Shown: positions 44,064 to 53,014, counted from the stretch's first letter. The stretch is DNA of 64,000 bases from Acidobacteriota bacterium (GCA_016716435.1 JADJWI010000001.1:496001-560000); one strand, 5' to 3'. Notes: generated from the letters alone by a model not told the origin. Numbers and translations: made by a program.

Positions 44064-45929
44064 ATGTTCAACACCCGTCCTGCCGCTTTTTTCCTGACAA
44101 TTTTTGTGTTTTCGTTCCCGGTCATTGCTCAGACTGCCGTTTCGTCGGGCACATCTGGCTCGGCCACGGGGCTTCGGACGCCGATAATCAGGCTTGCTGA
44201 GGTCCGCGAGGGCATGCGCGGAACGGCCCGTACAGTTTTTCGCGGCACGGAGCCGGAGGAATTTAACGTAGAGATAATCGGCATTTTGCCAGGCGGCGTT
44301 GGGCCGAAACAGGACCTTATCATCGGCCGCATAAGCGGCGGCGGTGCGGATCGAACGGCGGTTTTTGCCGGAATGTCGGGCTCGCCGGTCTATGTTGACG
44401 GCAAGTTGATCGGTGCGATCTCATACGCATTTCCCTTTTCAAAAGAGCCGATCTGCGGGATAACGCCGATCGAACAGATGGTCGAGATCTTTGAATCGAA
44501 CGAGTCGAATCGCCGAACGTCGGCGCCGCAGGCGATATCATTTGCTGATATCGCGTCCGCGAAGATGCCGGAGCTGACGCACACCGTCGATAACGGAATG
44601 CTCGCCGCTACGACATCGACAAATCCGATGATGGCGTCGATCGCGGGGCAGACCTTTCGGCCGATCGGCGTTCCCTTGACGTTCAACGGAATATCTCAGC
44701 AAACGCTTGACGCCTTCGCCCCGCAATTAATGCGTGCCGGACTTGTTCCGGTCGCGGCGGCCGGAGGAACTTCGCCGATCGCTCCGATGAAAGCGGCCGA
44801 TGAGAATACTCTGAAGCCCGGTGCTTCCGTCTCAATGCAGATGACCCGCGGCGACTACAGCCTTGCCTCTTCCGGCACGGTCACGCTCCGCGAGGGCGAC
44901 CGCATTTACGCCTTCGGCCATCCGTTTTTAAGCCTCGGAGTCTCTGACCTTCCGATGTCAGAATCGAGCGTCGTGACGGTCGTGCCGAACGTCAACAATT
45001 CCTTTAAGCTCGCAGTGCCGACGGCAATGGTCGGGACGATGACGCAGGACCGGGCGACCGGCGTGTTCGGCAAACTCGGCCAGGCACCGAAAATGATCCC
45101 GGTGAAACTCAACATCGAATCAAGCCGCGGCAAACGCGACACGATCAATTTTGAAATGGCGAAAGACGAGTTCCTAACGCCGCTGCTGCTCAACATTGCC
45201 ATTTATAATTCGCTGGTCGCACAAGAGCGGACCATCGGCGAGACGACCGTGTTCCTCGACGGCGAGATCAGATTCAACGGACAGAAGCCCGTGAAGATAG
45301 ATCGCCGATTTGCCGGCGGCCAGTCCGCGATGATGGCGGCGGGCTCGATCGCGGCACCGGTGAACGCAATGCTCCGGAGCCGGTTCGACGACCTCGATAT
45401 GACCGGCATCGAGCTCGACCTCAAGATGATCGACGGCAGTCGGACCGCCTCGCTCGAACGCATATCGGTCGACCGTTCTGATGTTCGCCCCGGCGAAACG
45501 GTGGAGATCACCGCATACGCTCGGGCGACCGATGGCCGCATCTACACAGAACGGATTCCTTTCGTCGTCCCGAGCGACGCCCCGGCCGGGCAGCTTTCGA
45601 TTCTCCTCGGCGATGGCGGTGCGGTGCTAAAGACCGACGCCGTTCAGCACTTCACCCCGGGCTCGCTCACCGAACTTATAGACGGTGTTAATAAGACGCG
45701 AACGCCGGATCGGCTTTACCTAAAGGTGACGCGAGCTTCAAAGGGTATGATCATAGGCTCGGCCGAGATGACAAATCTTCCGCCATCGGTCCTTGCCACG
45801 CTTTCAAGCTCGCGAAGCTCGGGCGGGTCGAAGTCTCATGTTGAAACGGTCGTCGTCGAGGCAATGGTCCCGCAATCGGAGATGATAATTTCGGGCGAGC
45901 AGAAGCTCGAGATCGTCGTAGTTCGGTAG
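44064..45929 (+). CDS. SpoIVB peptidase S55 domain protein
   Basis: A 621-residue exported protein with a signal peptide ending FPVIAQ. The S55 core is clear: LAEVREGMRGTARTVFRGTEPEEFNVEIIGIL, LIIGRISGGGADRTAVFAGMSGSPVYVDGKLIGAISYAF (catalytic Ser in MSGSPVY), and GDRIYAFGHPFLSLG. A long C-terminal beta-rich half follows (about 380-620). In Bacillus SpoIVB signals during sporulation; acidobacteria do not make such spores, so this is a housekeeping envelope relative of unknown role. It ends in a strong terminator. Confidence 0.88.
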   Translation: MFNTRPAAFFLTIFVFSFPVIAQTAVSSGTSGSATGLRTPIIRLAEVREGMRGTARTVFRGTEPEEFNVEIIGILPGGVGPKQDLIIGRISGGGADRTAVFAGMSGSPVYVDGKLIGAISYAFPFSKEPICGITPIEQMVEIFESNESNRRTSAPQAISFADIASAKMPELTHTVDNGMLAATTSTNPMMASIAGQTFRPIGVPLTFNGISQQTLDAFAPQLMRAGLVPVAAAGGTSPIAPMKAADENTLKPGASVSMQMTRGDYSLASSGTVTLREGDRIYAFGHPFLSLGVSDLPMSESSVVTVVPNVNNSFKLAVPTAMVGTMTQDRATGVFGKLGQAPKMIPVKLNIESSRGKRDTINFEMAKDEFLTPLLLNIAIYNSLVAQERTIGETTVFLDGEIRFNGQKPVKIDRRFAGGQSAMMAAGSIAAPVNAMLRSRFDDLDMTGIELDLKMIDGSRTASLERISVDRSDVRPGETVEITAYARATDGRIYTERIPFVVPSDAPAGQLSILLGDGGAVLKTDAVQHFTPGSLTELIDGVNKTRTPDRLYLKVTRASKGMIIGSAEMTNLPPSVLATLSSSRSSGGSKSHVETVVVEAMVPQSEMIISGEQKLEIVVVR

Positions 45930-45952
45930 GCCGAAACCACGTGAAAAAAAGT

Positions 45953-45984
45953 AAGGTCAGTGGCCGGTGCCATTGACCTTTTTT
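45953..45984 (+). terminator. Intrinsic terminator of the S55 gene
   Basis: A 12-pair stem AAGGTCAGTGGC / GCCATTGACCTT (one G-U) with a CGGT tetraloop, followed by TTTTC. Confidence 0.9.
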
Positions 45985-46006
45985 CTTTGTTTCGGCAGAC
46001 TGGAAT

Positions 46007-46546
46007 ATGAACACTACAAAACTGATACTCCACGCCGCGAGCTTTGCGGCCTACCGCCACCGCGATCAACGCCGCAAAGGCAGCGACGCCCAACCTTACA
46101 TAAATCACCCGCTCGACGTTGCCAATATGCTGTGCGATATCGGCGGCATCGACGACCCCGAGATCCTGGCTGCGGCCATTCTCCACGACACGGTCGAGGA
46201 CACGGAATCGACCGGCGACGAGATCCGCGAGCTATTTGGCGAACGGGTCGCCGGCTATGTGCTTGAGGTGACCGACGACAAAAGCCTGCCGAAGGCAGAG
46301 CGAAAGCAGTTGCAGGTCGAGCACGCTCGGCACCTCACGCCGGGCGCAAAGGCGATCAAGCTCGCCGACAAGATCAGCAACGTAACCGACGTAACGAACC
46401 ACCCGCCAGCCGATTGGCCGCAGGAACGCCGACGGGAATATATCGAATGGGCCGAACGCGTAGTCGCCGGGCTGAGAGGTGTGAACCCCGAGCTCGAAAA
46501 ACACTTTGACAATGCCGCCGCGAAGGCAAAGGCAAAGTTCGCCTAG
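46007..46546 (+). CDS. HD-domain (p)ppGpp hydrolase-like protein (MESH1/SpoT type)
   Basis: A 179-residue single-domain protein: [51 protein letters not shown] (HD motif with the ED following) and [14 protein letters not shown]. This is the set of metal and substrate motifs of SpoT-type hydrolase domains, and the length matches MESH1-like small alarmone hydrolases. No synthetase domain is present. Substrate could be (p)ppGpp or another nucleotide. It is convergent with the M23 gene, overlapping by four bases. Confidence 0.88.
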   Translation: MNTTKLILHAASFAAYRHRDQRRKGSDAQPYINHPLDVANMLCDIGGIDDPEILAAAILHDTVEDTESTGDEIRELFGERVAGYVLEVTDDKSLPKAERKQLQVEHARHLTPGAKAIKLADKISNVTDVTNHPPADWPQERRREYIEWAERVVAGLRGVNPELEKHFDNAAAKAKAKFA

Positions 46547-47163
46547 TTCTTTTTCCGGAGCAGCCCTTTGGCCCGAAGATCAAAACGTATTTGAAGCGGG
46601 GTCTTTTCTCGCCACGCTCCGATGTGGATGTGCGGCGAGCGGCTAAAGCCGTTGTTGCCGACCTTCGCGAAGGGCTGGCCGGCGGTGACCTTGTCGCCCT
46701 CCTTGACCGTGACGTCGGCCACGTGTGCGACCAGGACCATCAGGCCGTCGTCGTGCTTGAATACGACAAAGCTCGCAGGCGGCTTGCCCATCTCGCCCGG
46801 TTTATTGACGACAGGATTGATGTGGATACGTGCGACGGTTCCATTGATCGGAGCAAGGACCGTCTCCTTCCAGCCGTACCAATCCTCGTTCGTCTTTCCG
46901 TCGGTCTTGTAAGCCTTCGAAAACCCGGAACTCTCGTCCGCCGAAAGGCCGCCGGTGACGATACAATCCGCGCCGAGATCATCGCCCGGATACTTCAGCT
47001 GGCCCTCGAAATGCTCGCTGCACATATAGTCAGCATTGAAGAGCGGGTGAATGAGTGCGAACCCGATCGCGTCCGACTTGGCAGGCGGAGCCGCCGGCTC
47101 GGGTGACTGAGCACTAACAGAGACGGCAAGTAAGAGAATTGCAAAAAGAAAGAAAAATCGCAT
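46543..47163 (-). CDS. Exported M23-family (LytM-like) protein
   Basis: From ATG 47163 the 206-residue protein has a signal peptide ending AVSVSAQ, and a C-terminal M23 beta-barrel: [63 protein letters not shown]. The HIH zinc motif is present; the first His/Asp metal pair is not obvious, so catalytic activity on peptidoglycan is uncertain. It stands next to moaE on the same strand. Confidence 0.8.
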   Translation of the reverse strand: MRFFFLFAILLLAVSVSAQSPEPAAPPAKSDAIGFALIHPLFNADYMCSEHFEGQLKYPGDDLGADCIVTGGLSADESSGFSKAYKTDGKTNEDWYGWKETVLAPINGTVARIHINPVVNKPGEMGKPPASFVVFKHDDGLMVLVAHVADVTVKEGDKVTAGQPFAKVGNNGFSRSPHIHIGAWREKTPLQIRFDLRAKGLLRKKN

Positions 47164-47211
47164 CAGAAGGTCCTCCGTTCTTATTAACGCGGAAAACAAG
47201 CGCGGTAAATA

Positions 47212-47658
47212 TCAGTTGGAATTATCGGCCTCGCCCTCGGACCATGCTTCGCCGTCGGCGTAAACCTCTTTCTTGAAGATCGGAACCGTTCGTTTCAGTT
47301 CCTTGATCAGCCATTCGCAGGCAGCGAAGGCGGCCTTGCGATGCGGTGCGGCAACGGAGATAACAACGCTCGTCTCGCCGATCTCAAGCCGCCCGAGCCG
47401 ATGCACGATGCCGATCGCCGAGACCTCAAACTCCGCCTTCGCCCGCTCGATGAGCTTCGCCATCTCCTTCAAGGCCATCGGCTCATAGGCCTCGTAAACC
47501 AGATACTCGGTCTCTCGCACTTCGCCCGCCGCTTTGTCTTTCGTAAACCGCCTCGCGTAGCCATCAAGCGTAACCGTCGCCCCGCATTCAGCCGGCACAA
47601 CCCGCCGGGCAACAGCCGCAAGATCGATCGGATCGGTTGTAAGTTCGTAGAAATCCAT
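47212..47658 (-). CDS. moaE: Molybdopterin synthase catalytic subunit
   Basis: MoaE transfers sulfur from MoaD thiocarboxylate to precursor Z to form molybdopterin. TTDPIDLAAVARRVVPAECGATVTLDGYAR, YEAYEPMALKEMAKLIERAK, IGIVHRLGRLEIGETSVVISVAAPHRKAAFAACEWLIKELKRTVPIFKKEVY are textbook, with the catalytic lysine in FKKE. The ATG at 47658 overlaps the preceding stop (TGATG). Unusually, moaD lies 2 kb away with three unrelated genes between. Confidence 0.96.
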   Translation of the reverse strand: MDFYELTTDPIDLAAVARRVVPAECGATVTLDGYARRFTKDKAAGEVRETEYLVYEAYEPMALKEMAKLIERAKAEFEVSAIGIVHRLGRLEIGETSVVISVAAPHRKAAFAACEWLIKELKRTVPIFKKEVYADGEAWSEGEADNSN

Positions 47659-48128
47659 CAAGAATGCTCAGCTTCGTGCTTTACTTGCCAAAATGAGATC
47701 TCGAATTCATCCAAATTCTCAGGATCGTCAGGTTGATAAAAATTGACTTTGCATAGCCGATCTGGGAAGTCGTGTGCAAGTTTCACTCTGTATATCGAGG
47801 CAAGGGTCTCACCAAGCAAGATCGCCTTATCTAATGTTAGGTCTTCACATCCAGCGTGGTGAATATCAGAAATGTGCAGATGATTCATGACCGTTTCAAC
47901 AGCGAGTCTGTCGCCTGAATATGTTTCCTCAAAACCCCTCAATGAATCTACACTGAAACCCTCTCGCAGAATATAGTCTTCGAAAACGACAAACGTTGGC
48001 CAAAATATGGACGCGTATCCGATAGCTAACGAGAATGAACCTTCACAGCCGATCCAGGACTCCAGATCGATGCCGGAGCCTTCATTCCACGCTGATAGTT
48101 GCGCTTGCATGCTATCTGGAACTTTCAT
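47658..48128 (-). CDS. Hypothetical protein coupled to moaE
   Basis: A 156-residue soluble acidic protein (SGIDLESWIGCEGSFSLAIGYASIFWPTFVVFEDYILRE; VMNHLHISDIHHAGCEDLT). It looks like a member of a small family of uncharacterised proteins often scattered singly in genomes (DUF-type, immunity-like). Its stop overlaps the moaE start. Base composition is AT-richer than moaE, suggesting acquisition. No function is proposed. Confidence 0.6.
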   Translation of the reverse strand: MKVPDSMQAQLSAWNEGSGIDLESWIGCEGSFSLAIGYASIFWPTFVVFEDYILREGFSVDSLRGFEETYSGDRLAVETVMNHLHISDIHHAGCEDLTLDKAILLGETLASIYRVKLAHDFPDRLCKVNFYQPDDPENLDEFEISFWQVKHEAEHS

Positions 48129-48200
48129 ATTTGATCAAATAGGACGATCAATTCCGCCTGCAGCTCTGCGGGAAAAAGCTCCCCAAACTCTGTCATGCTT

Positions 48201-49028
48201 CTAAGGAGATACCGAGGCGAGAATTCGCTTTAGTGCTTGTATCGAAGGAACAAACCCATCATCGTTGAGCTCTTCGACCTTTTGTTCCTCTTTTTCCAAA
48301 TACGACCGCACTCGCTCGCGCAACACGTCAGCGTTTCCTGAAGTCAGGGCGTCGGAACGCGGCCACTCATCAGTAAAGTCGATGCCCTTTGGCAAATTCG
48401 GATGGGCTATAGCAAACCTCGCAGCAACATAGTATTTACCGTCGCTTGTGCGGCCTTGAAAATTGGCCGTTAGCTCCTCGTTGTTCGCGGGATTTGGAGC
48501 GACCTCATTGCTATACTGCGTAAGAAAAAACACACCTGGAACGTTTTCAAAATCTAAATAGTCCTCCTTCGCCACAAAGGACCAGCCCGCGTTGTTGTAT
48601 GGAAAATCAAACAGGTCTTCGAACTGGTGAAAGTTATTCGGTCTGGTTCTTAGCAATGCCTGTAGTTTTTCATCGGCCTCGCTGAAATTAGGAAAAGCGG
48701 AAGCAAAATCACTCATCCAGATTTCCGATGTAGGCACAAAGCATACGAAGCTAGAAGCGGGATGGAAATATCTGGACCCTTTTTCCAAGGCAGGCAAACG
48801 TCGTTTTGACTCGAGGTCGTAGCAAACGTGGGCAGGAGCATCTATCGGAAATTTGTTAACCACGCTCTCATCGCTGGAGTCAACACGCTGAACATACCGA
48901 ACGGAAACATCTCCGAACTCATCCTTTGAATACTCGAATGGTATGAACCCGGACCCTAACGAGTTACAGGCCGGAAGGAACGCAACCGCTATCAAGATCA
49001 AAGTATGTGATAAAGCTTTGCGTGGCAT
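48201..49028 (-). CDS. Lipoprotein of unknown function
   Basis: From ATG 49028, with GAGAGGTG upstream, the 275-residue protein has a lipoprotein signal with lipobox FLPAC at about residue 20. The mature part is a soluble mixed alpha/beta sequence (VSVRYVQRVDSSDESVVNKFPIDAPAHVCYDLE; DFASAFPNFSEADEKLQALL). No family is recognised. It sits in the AT-richer block between moaD and moaE. Confidence 0.6.
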   Translation of the reverse strand: MPRKALSHTLILIAVAFLPACNSLGSGFIPFEYSKDEFGDVSVRYVQRVDSSDESVVNKFPIDAPAHVCYDLESKRRLPALEKGSRYFHPASSFVCFVPTSEIWMSDFASAFPNFSEADEKLQALLRTRPNNFHQFEDLFDFPYNNAGWSFVAKEDYLDFENVPGVFFLTQYSNEVAPNPANNEELTANFQGRTSDGKYYVAARFAIAHPNLPKGIDFTDEWPRSDALTSGNADVLRERVRSYLEKEEQKVEELNDDGFVPSIQALKRILASVSP

Positions 49029-49094
49029 CTTGGCACCTCTCACCAATTAACGCGTTATGAAACCTAGAGAATTTCGATCTGACACTTAGTTTTC

Positions 49095-49397
49095 TTAAGG
49101 CATTTCTATTTGATGACGGAGTTCATCGGTCAAGCTATCCCAAAGCTCCGGATGTGCCTCGACTAGCCGGGCGATGTCCGCAAGGTCTTTCAGCCGTTTA
49201 CTCTGCCGTCGTTTCGGATCGCTCCATGCACGGATCTTTCCCTGCAAAGTGTCTTCCAAGGTAGAGCTTTTGAAGATCAGTTCGTTGCCGTCACGAGCGA
49301 TCAGCCAAACAAGATCCCTCCCAAGCTTTTGAACAGCCTGCGAAAACTCTGTTCCATCGCCTAAGATCTGCCATTCGTAGAACTGCTTCTCGGTCAT
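49095..49397 (-). CDS. Short protein resembling the C-terminal part of nucleotidyltransferase-type antitoxins
   Basis: A 100-residue protein: LVWLIARDGNELIFKSSTLEDTLQGKIRAWSDPKRRQSKRLKDLADIARLVEAHPEL. The K-R-x-KDLADIARLVEAHPEL segment resembles the C-terminal helix region of AbiEii-like/DUF-type nucleotidyltransferases, in which it follows a catalytic domain that is absent here. It may be a truncated relative or a small independent protein. Confidence 0.5.
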   Translation of the reverse strand: MTEKQFYEWQILGDGTEFSQAVQKLGRDLVWLIARDGNELIFKSSTLEDTLQGKIRAWSDPKRRQSKRLKDLADIARLVEAHPELWDSLTDELRHQIEMP

Positions 49398-49516
49398 ATT
49401 CTCTCCCGATATTCTACCGCAAAATTATTGCCCCGCCGCACTTCATTGCTTTCGAACTGCTTTTTAATAACTCTCCCGAATTGTCCGAGTCGTCGTCAAT
49501 GGCTTTGCCCACTCGC

Positions 49517-49584
49517 ACCGCGGAGAGGCTCGCCTCTCCGTCAGGTGCCCATAGAACATACTCGGAGGCTATGCCTCCCGCGGT
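49517..49584. repeat. Nested palindromes downstream of moaD
   Basis: An outer inverted pair ACCGCGG / CCGCGGT encloses two smaller hairpins, GGAGAGGC-TC-GCCTCTCC and GGAGGC-TAT-GCCTCC, which could form a three-way junction. It starts right after the moaD stop on the minus strand. It could be a transcript-end structure or a repetitive palindromic element. Confidence 0.55.
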
Positions 49585-49824
49585 TCATCCACCGGAGACG
49601 GCGGTGAAGATGGCGACCTCGCTGCCGTTTTGGAGCGGCGTTGCGGGGTCGGCGTATTCTTGATCTACGGCAATGAGGAGCTTTTGTCCGGCGAGTCCGG
49701 TGTGTTTGGATCTTAGGCTTTCGACCAGTTCGCCCGCAGTCATGCCCTCCGCCAATTCGGCCTCAGCCTCGCGGGTTCCGGCTGCATCGGCTGCGGCTCC
49801 GAAAAAAAACAAAGTTACCGTCAC
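49585..49824 (-). CDS. moaD: Molybdopterin synthase sulfur carrier subunit
   Basis: A 79-residue ubiquitin-like protein: VTLFFFGAAADAAGTREAEAEL, AVDQEYADPATPLQNGSEVAIFTAVSGG, ending in the essential GG that is thiocarboxylated. The start is GTG 49824, overlapping the previous stop (GTGA), so it is translationally coupled to the exported protein upstream. Its partner moaE is separated from it by three genes. Confidence 0.93.
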   Translation of the reverse strand: MTVTLFFFGAAADAAGTREAEAELAEGMTAGELVESLRSKHTGLAGQKLLIAVDQEYADPATPLQNGSEVAIFTAVSGG

Positions 49825-50345
49825 CTTGAATCCCTTCGCGACTTGCCGAGGCTATACTGATCCTTAATGAAGCCTAGAATCTTCACCTTGGTTTTTTCTC
49901 CAGGAGACAGCTGATCGACAAAATTCAGCTTTCTTTCTATGCCTTCAATATCGTAACCGACGAACGGATGCCACCCGTCTTTTGTGGCAGGTGCTCGAAT
50001 TTCGAGTTGCCAGATCCAAAAGAAATCCTCTTTTGCGACCTCGATCTCGCAGTCCACCTTCAGGCCATCCTCGGTTTCGAAGTTTGGATCCTTGCTCCTG
50101 ATCTGGACGATTTTCCTATCGTCCCCTCTGTAAACAACATCGAAGGCCACGCCTTTCTCATTTATAGTTACGTAAGGATCGAACCCACTAGTACTTGTAG
50201 ATATCAGTCTCATCGGTTCGCTTGAATCAAAAGCAAGAAACCTCGCCGGAAGTACCTGACCGATCTTTAAGCTCTCGACGCCTTCTTGAGCAAAACCAGA
50301 GACCCAGCCGGTGCATAAAAATATGAACAAAACAAAAATCTTCAT
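49821..50345 (-). CDS. Exported protein of unknown function
   Basis: A 174-residue protein with a signal peptide ending VSGFAQ and a beta-rich mature domain (VLPARFLAFDSSEPMRLISTSTSGFDPYVTINEKGVAFDVVYRGDDRKIVQIRS). The final part is basic (KVKILGFIKDQYSLGKSRRDSR). No family is recognised. It lies between thiG and moaD, and its stop overlaps the moaD start by four bases. Confidence 0.6.
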   Translation of the reverse strand: MKIFVLFIFLCTGWVSGFAQEGVESLKIGQVLPARFLAFDSSEPMRLISTSTSGFDPYVTINEKGVAFDVVYRGDDRKIVQIRSKDPNFETEDGLKVDCEIEVAKEDFFWIWQLEIRAPATKDGWHPFVGYDIEGIERKLNFVDQLSPGEKTKVKILGFIKDQYSLGKSRRDSR

Positions 50346-50420
50346 AGGTTCTCCTAAGCGTTAATCCACCCCGGGACGTGCGTAGCTATTGAAACGGCCT
50401 TCGAATTCGATTTGAACCCG

Positions 50421-51191
50421 TTATCTGATCGCTCCTGCTATCGGGCTTGAGGCTGAGGCGTAGAGGCGTTTTGGCATGCGGCCGGCGAGGTAGCCTAGGC
50501 GGCCGGCCTCGACGGCGAGTTTCATCGCGGTTGCCATTCGGGCCGCGTCGCCGGCTTCGGCGATGGCGGTGTTCATCAGAATCGCGTCGGCGCCGAGTTC
50601 CATCGCGATCGCGGCGTCTGAGGGCACGCCGACCCCGGCATCGACGATGATCGTCGCGTCCGGCAGTTGCTCACGCATGATGCGAAGGTTCGAGGGGTTC
50701 TGCACGCCCATCCCGGAACCGATCGGCGCGGCCAGCGGCATCACCGCCGGGCAGCCGGCATCGAGCAGCTTTTTCGCCATTATCAGGTCGTCCGTGAAAT
50801 ACGGCAGGACGATGAAGCCCTCTTTGACCAAAACCCGAGCCGCCTCGAGCGTCTGCTCGTTGTCCGGCAGGAGCGTCACGGGGTCGCCGATCACCTCAAG
50901 CTTTATCCAGTCCGTTTCGAGCGCTTCGCGGGCCAGTCGCGACGTGCGAATAGCGTGCTCGGCGTCGTAACAGCCGGCCGTGTTCGGCAGGATCTGCATC
51001 TCGGGGTCGAGGTGGTCGAGAAACGACTCCGTCTTCCGGTCAAGCGGAACGCGATTGACCGCGACCGTAACCATCTCCGCCCCCGAAGCCCGGTGCGCCG
51101 CCTTCATCTCGTCAAACGAACGATACTTCCCCGTTCCGATGATCAAACGCGACCCGAAGGCCTTGCCCGCAAGTGTGAATCCACTGTCCAT
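50421..51191 (-). CDS. thiG: Thiazole synthase
   Basis: ThiG builds the thiazole phosphate of thiamine from DXP, dehydroglycine and ThiS thiocarboxylate. [84 protein letters not shown] and [30 protein letters not shown] are diagnostic. The length of 256 residues is normal. Its partner thiS lies just upstream but is split from it by an IVS-like element. Confidence 0.97.
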   Translation of the reverse strand: MDSGFTLAGKAFGSRLIIGTGKYRSFDEMKAAHRASGAEMVTVAVNRVPLDRKTESFLDHLDPEMQILPNTAGCYDAEHAIRTSRLAREALETDWIKLEVIGDPVTLLPDNEQTLEAARVLVKEGFIVLPYFTDDLIMAKKLLDAGCPAVMPLAAPIGSGMGVQNPSNLRIMREQLPDATIIVDAGVGVPSDAAIAMELGADAILMNTAIAEAGDAARMATAMKLAVEAGRLGYLAGRMPKRLYASASSPIAGAIR

Positions 51192-51206
51192 AGCGCAATG
51201 TTATCA

Positions 51207-51718
51207 GAGAAAAGGAGAAGAGGAGAAAATGAGAGTGCCTGCTCTACGTTTCCGGAGTCATCTGCGTGGAGCTGGCTTGTTGGCAAAAACCCATTGCTTA
51301 GAATTCGAAGCCATCGACACCAACATCGCAATTACTTCGTCAAACGACCGATACAGTTCCATGGCAACATCTCTTTCGATGTATTCGCATTTAACAGCGA
51401 ATTCGAGCCAAGTCTGCGTCTCGGCCGCTTCGCCTTCGGCATCATTCAGTTTTGCGATAAAGGCTGCCTCGTAACGGCGCTTTCGCCAAGCCTCTGCGAG
51501 ATTCGCACAAACCGAGCGAGACGAACGACGGATCTGATCGGTCATCGCATAGGTTTCCTCTTTTGGAAAGCGTTTGGTTAGCTCGAAAATCCGCATCGCC
51601 GCCGAAAATGCCTTTCGATACACCTCAAGTTCCTGATGCCGCGTGATCTTCATCGTCCGCACTTTTCCGCCTTTCCCGGTCTCCCCTTTTCCTCTTCTCC
51701 TCTTCTCCTCTTCTCCCC
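51207..51718 (-). mobile_element. Second IVS-like element: four-helix-bundle ORF in inverted purine-rich repeats
   Basis: The left arm (51207-51235, AGGAGAAG-type units) and right arm (51681-51718, the same units inverted, CTCTTCTC) are imperfect inverted copies, most of the 26 central positions matching. They enclose one minus-strand ORF of the S23/IVS four-helix-bundle family. Size, plan and ORF type match the element at 16.9-17.5 kb, although the repeat sequence is different. It starts next to the thiG start codon and ends next to the thiS stop codon, that is, exactly in the thiS-thiG junction. Confidence 0.6.
51258..51653 (-). CDS. Four helix bundle protein (TIGR02436, 23S rRNA IVS protein family)
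   Basis: A 131-residue helical basic protein from ATG 51653: QELEVYRKAFSAAMRIFELTKRFPKEETYAMTDQIRRSSRSVCANLAEAWRKRRY, then KLNDAEGEAAETQTWLEFAVKCEYI. The PKEETYAMTDQIRRSSRSV and EAAETQTWLEFA segments are the signature of the family found in 23S rRNA intervening sequences. It is a typical longer family member, distinct from the copy at 17 kb. The function outside rRNA is unknown. Confidence 0.9.
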   Translation of the reverse strand: MKITRHQELEVYRKAFSAAMRIFELTKRFPKEETYAMTDQIRRSSRSVCANLAEAWRKRRYEAAFIAKLNDAEGEAAETQTWLEFAVKCEYIERDVAMELYRSFDEVIAMLVSMASNSKQWVFANKPAPRR

Positions 51719-51719
51719 A

Positions 51720-51923
51720 CTAGCCTCCGCCGACGAAGTGGATAACTTCTATCACATCGCTGTCACGGATCGGCGTCGATGGCCAATCCGACTTACGGAC
51801 GACCGATTTATTTTGCTCTACAGCTACCCGTTGCCGCGGCAATGAAAAAAGATCGAGAAGCCGGTCAAGCGTGACCTCGCTTTCGATCTCTTTCTTTTCG
51901 CCATTTAGGACTATCGTAACCAT
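51720..51923 (-). CDS. thiS: Sulfur carrier protein ThiS
   Basis: A 67-residue ubiquitin-like protein: IVLNGEKKEIESEVTLDRLLDLF, RVAVEQNKSVVRKSDW, SDVIEVIHFVGGG, ending in the GG that is thiocarboxylated for thiazole formation. It probably once was directly followed by thiG. I see no TPP riboswitch in the upstream 50 bases. Confidence 0.93.
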   Translation of the reverse strand: MVTIVLNGEKKEIESEVTLDRLLDLFSLPRQRVAVEQNKSVVRKSDWPSTPIRDSDVIEVIHFVGGG

Positions 51924-51974
51924 CTGTTACGACGATTTTCGCTTATCCGCGGCGGAATTCAAACCCGTCGCGGC

Positions 51975-52859
51975 TTAACCATGCACTATCGGCCGGCGGA
52001 TCTCGGCTTCCTCACCCTCGCTCATTGCCCTGACCAGAAAAGCCGCACGGCCGGTATTAAACCTCGGAAACTGCACGTTCAGTCGGGCAATGCCGTTCGC
52101 GTCCGTGCTTGCGTGAAAGATCAGCGGCCGAAAGGCCGAGCCGAGCACCTTTACCATTATCTGCGCGTTGCCGACCACTCGCCGCTCGGCACCACGGCAT
52201 ATCATTAATGTCACCGACCGTCGCTCGCCGCCCTTAAACTTTTGGTCGCCGACCATTTCAATTGTTAGCCGCTCGGTCTGGGCCCGTTCGCGCCCCGCGA
52301 GGTCGCTTACAACGGCGACCGCACTTTCCGGAACCTCCGTCGGCTCCTCGACCACCTCAACGGCATCGATGAACAGCTCTTCGATCTCGATCAGCGGATC
52401 GGCAAAAACATCGGCCTCAACGTCCGGCATCGGTATCGGAATGCCGTTGTCGCGTGCCTCAAATGGGTCAAACGGCTTCGCGATCGGCTCGGGCATCACA
52501 CCGCCGCCGTTCGTCGCAATGGCCGGCTCGCCCGCGGACATCCGCTTCAGGTCCTCGATCCTTCCGGCCTTTATCGCCGCACAGATCAGCCGATGCTGGC
52601 GATTGAGCCTTTCCTCAAGCGCCTTTTCGTCAAATCCCTTTTTGACCAGGTCGTCATATGGCGACCGCTTTGCAGCAAGGATCGTCCCGCCGATATAAAC
52701 CAACGAGAGAATTATCGGCCGTTCAAGGCCCTTATCTTCGGTCTGAACGTGATAGACAACACCTTCAAACTCGATATCTGTATTGAATCCTGAGATCACT
52801 GTGGCGTATCGTAAGCGGAGCGGAAAGGAAAAATGCGAGAGGCGGCTTCGCGAAACCAT
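51975..52859 (-). CDS. Conserved protein with C-terminal Ig-like segment, unknown function
   Basis: A 294-residue protein; a GTG at 52799 (VISGFNTDIEFEGVVYHVQTEDKG) is a plausible later start, since the conserved-looking part begins there: YHVQTEDKGLERPIILSLVYIGGTILAAKRSPYDDL. The middle is acidic and Pro-rich, and the end is a beta-sandwich-like stretch (VTLMICRGAERRVVGNAQIMVKVLG...TDANGIARLNVQFPRF). Such proteins occur in acidobacteria and myxobacteria without assigned role. It is divergent from nuoA. Confidence 0.6.
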   Translation of the reverse strand: MVSRSRLSHFSFPLRLRYATVISGFNTDIEFEGVVYHVQTEDKGLERPIILSLVYIGGTILAAKRSPYDDLVKKGFDEKALEERLNRQHRLICAAIKAGRIEDLKRMSAGEPAIATNGGGVMPEPIAKPFDPFEARDNGIPIPMPDVEADVFADPLIEIEELFIDAVEVVEEPTEVPESAVAVVSDLAGRERAQTERLTIEMVGDQKFKGGERRSVTLMICRGAERRVVGNAQIMVKVLGSAFRPLIFHASTDANGIARLNVQFPRFNTGRAAFLVRAMSEGEEAEIRRPIVHG

Positions 52860-52985
52860 TATGAAATTAGCACGAAAACCGCTTATGGGTCAATGTTTTT
52901 GATGCAATCGGCGCGGCTTCGCAACGTCGGCGAAGGCTTCCGGGAATGTCCGCAAACGCCGCAGGAATGCCGAGACCTATGTGCC

Positions 52986-53014
52986 TTGACACTATCAAGG
53001 GGTTAACATACGAT
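52986..53014 (+). promoter_or_regulatory. Promoter of the nuo operon
   Basis: TTGACA at 52986-52991 (perfect consensus) and TACGAT at 53009-53014, with a 17-base spacer. It lies about 90 bases before nuoA in the 245-base divergent gap, leaving a leader of about 80 bases. Confidence 0.75.

Noticed and set aside
51924..51974. TPP riboswitch before thiS
   Set aside because: The gap is only about 50 bases and has no TPP-riboswitch motifs.
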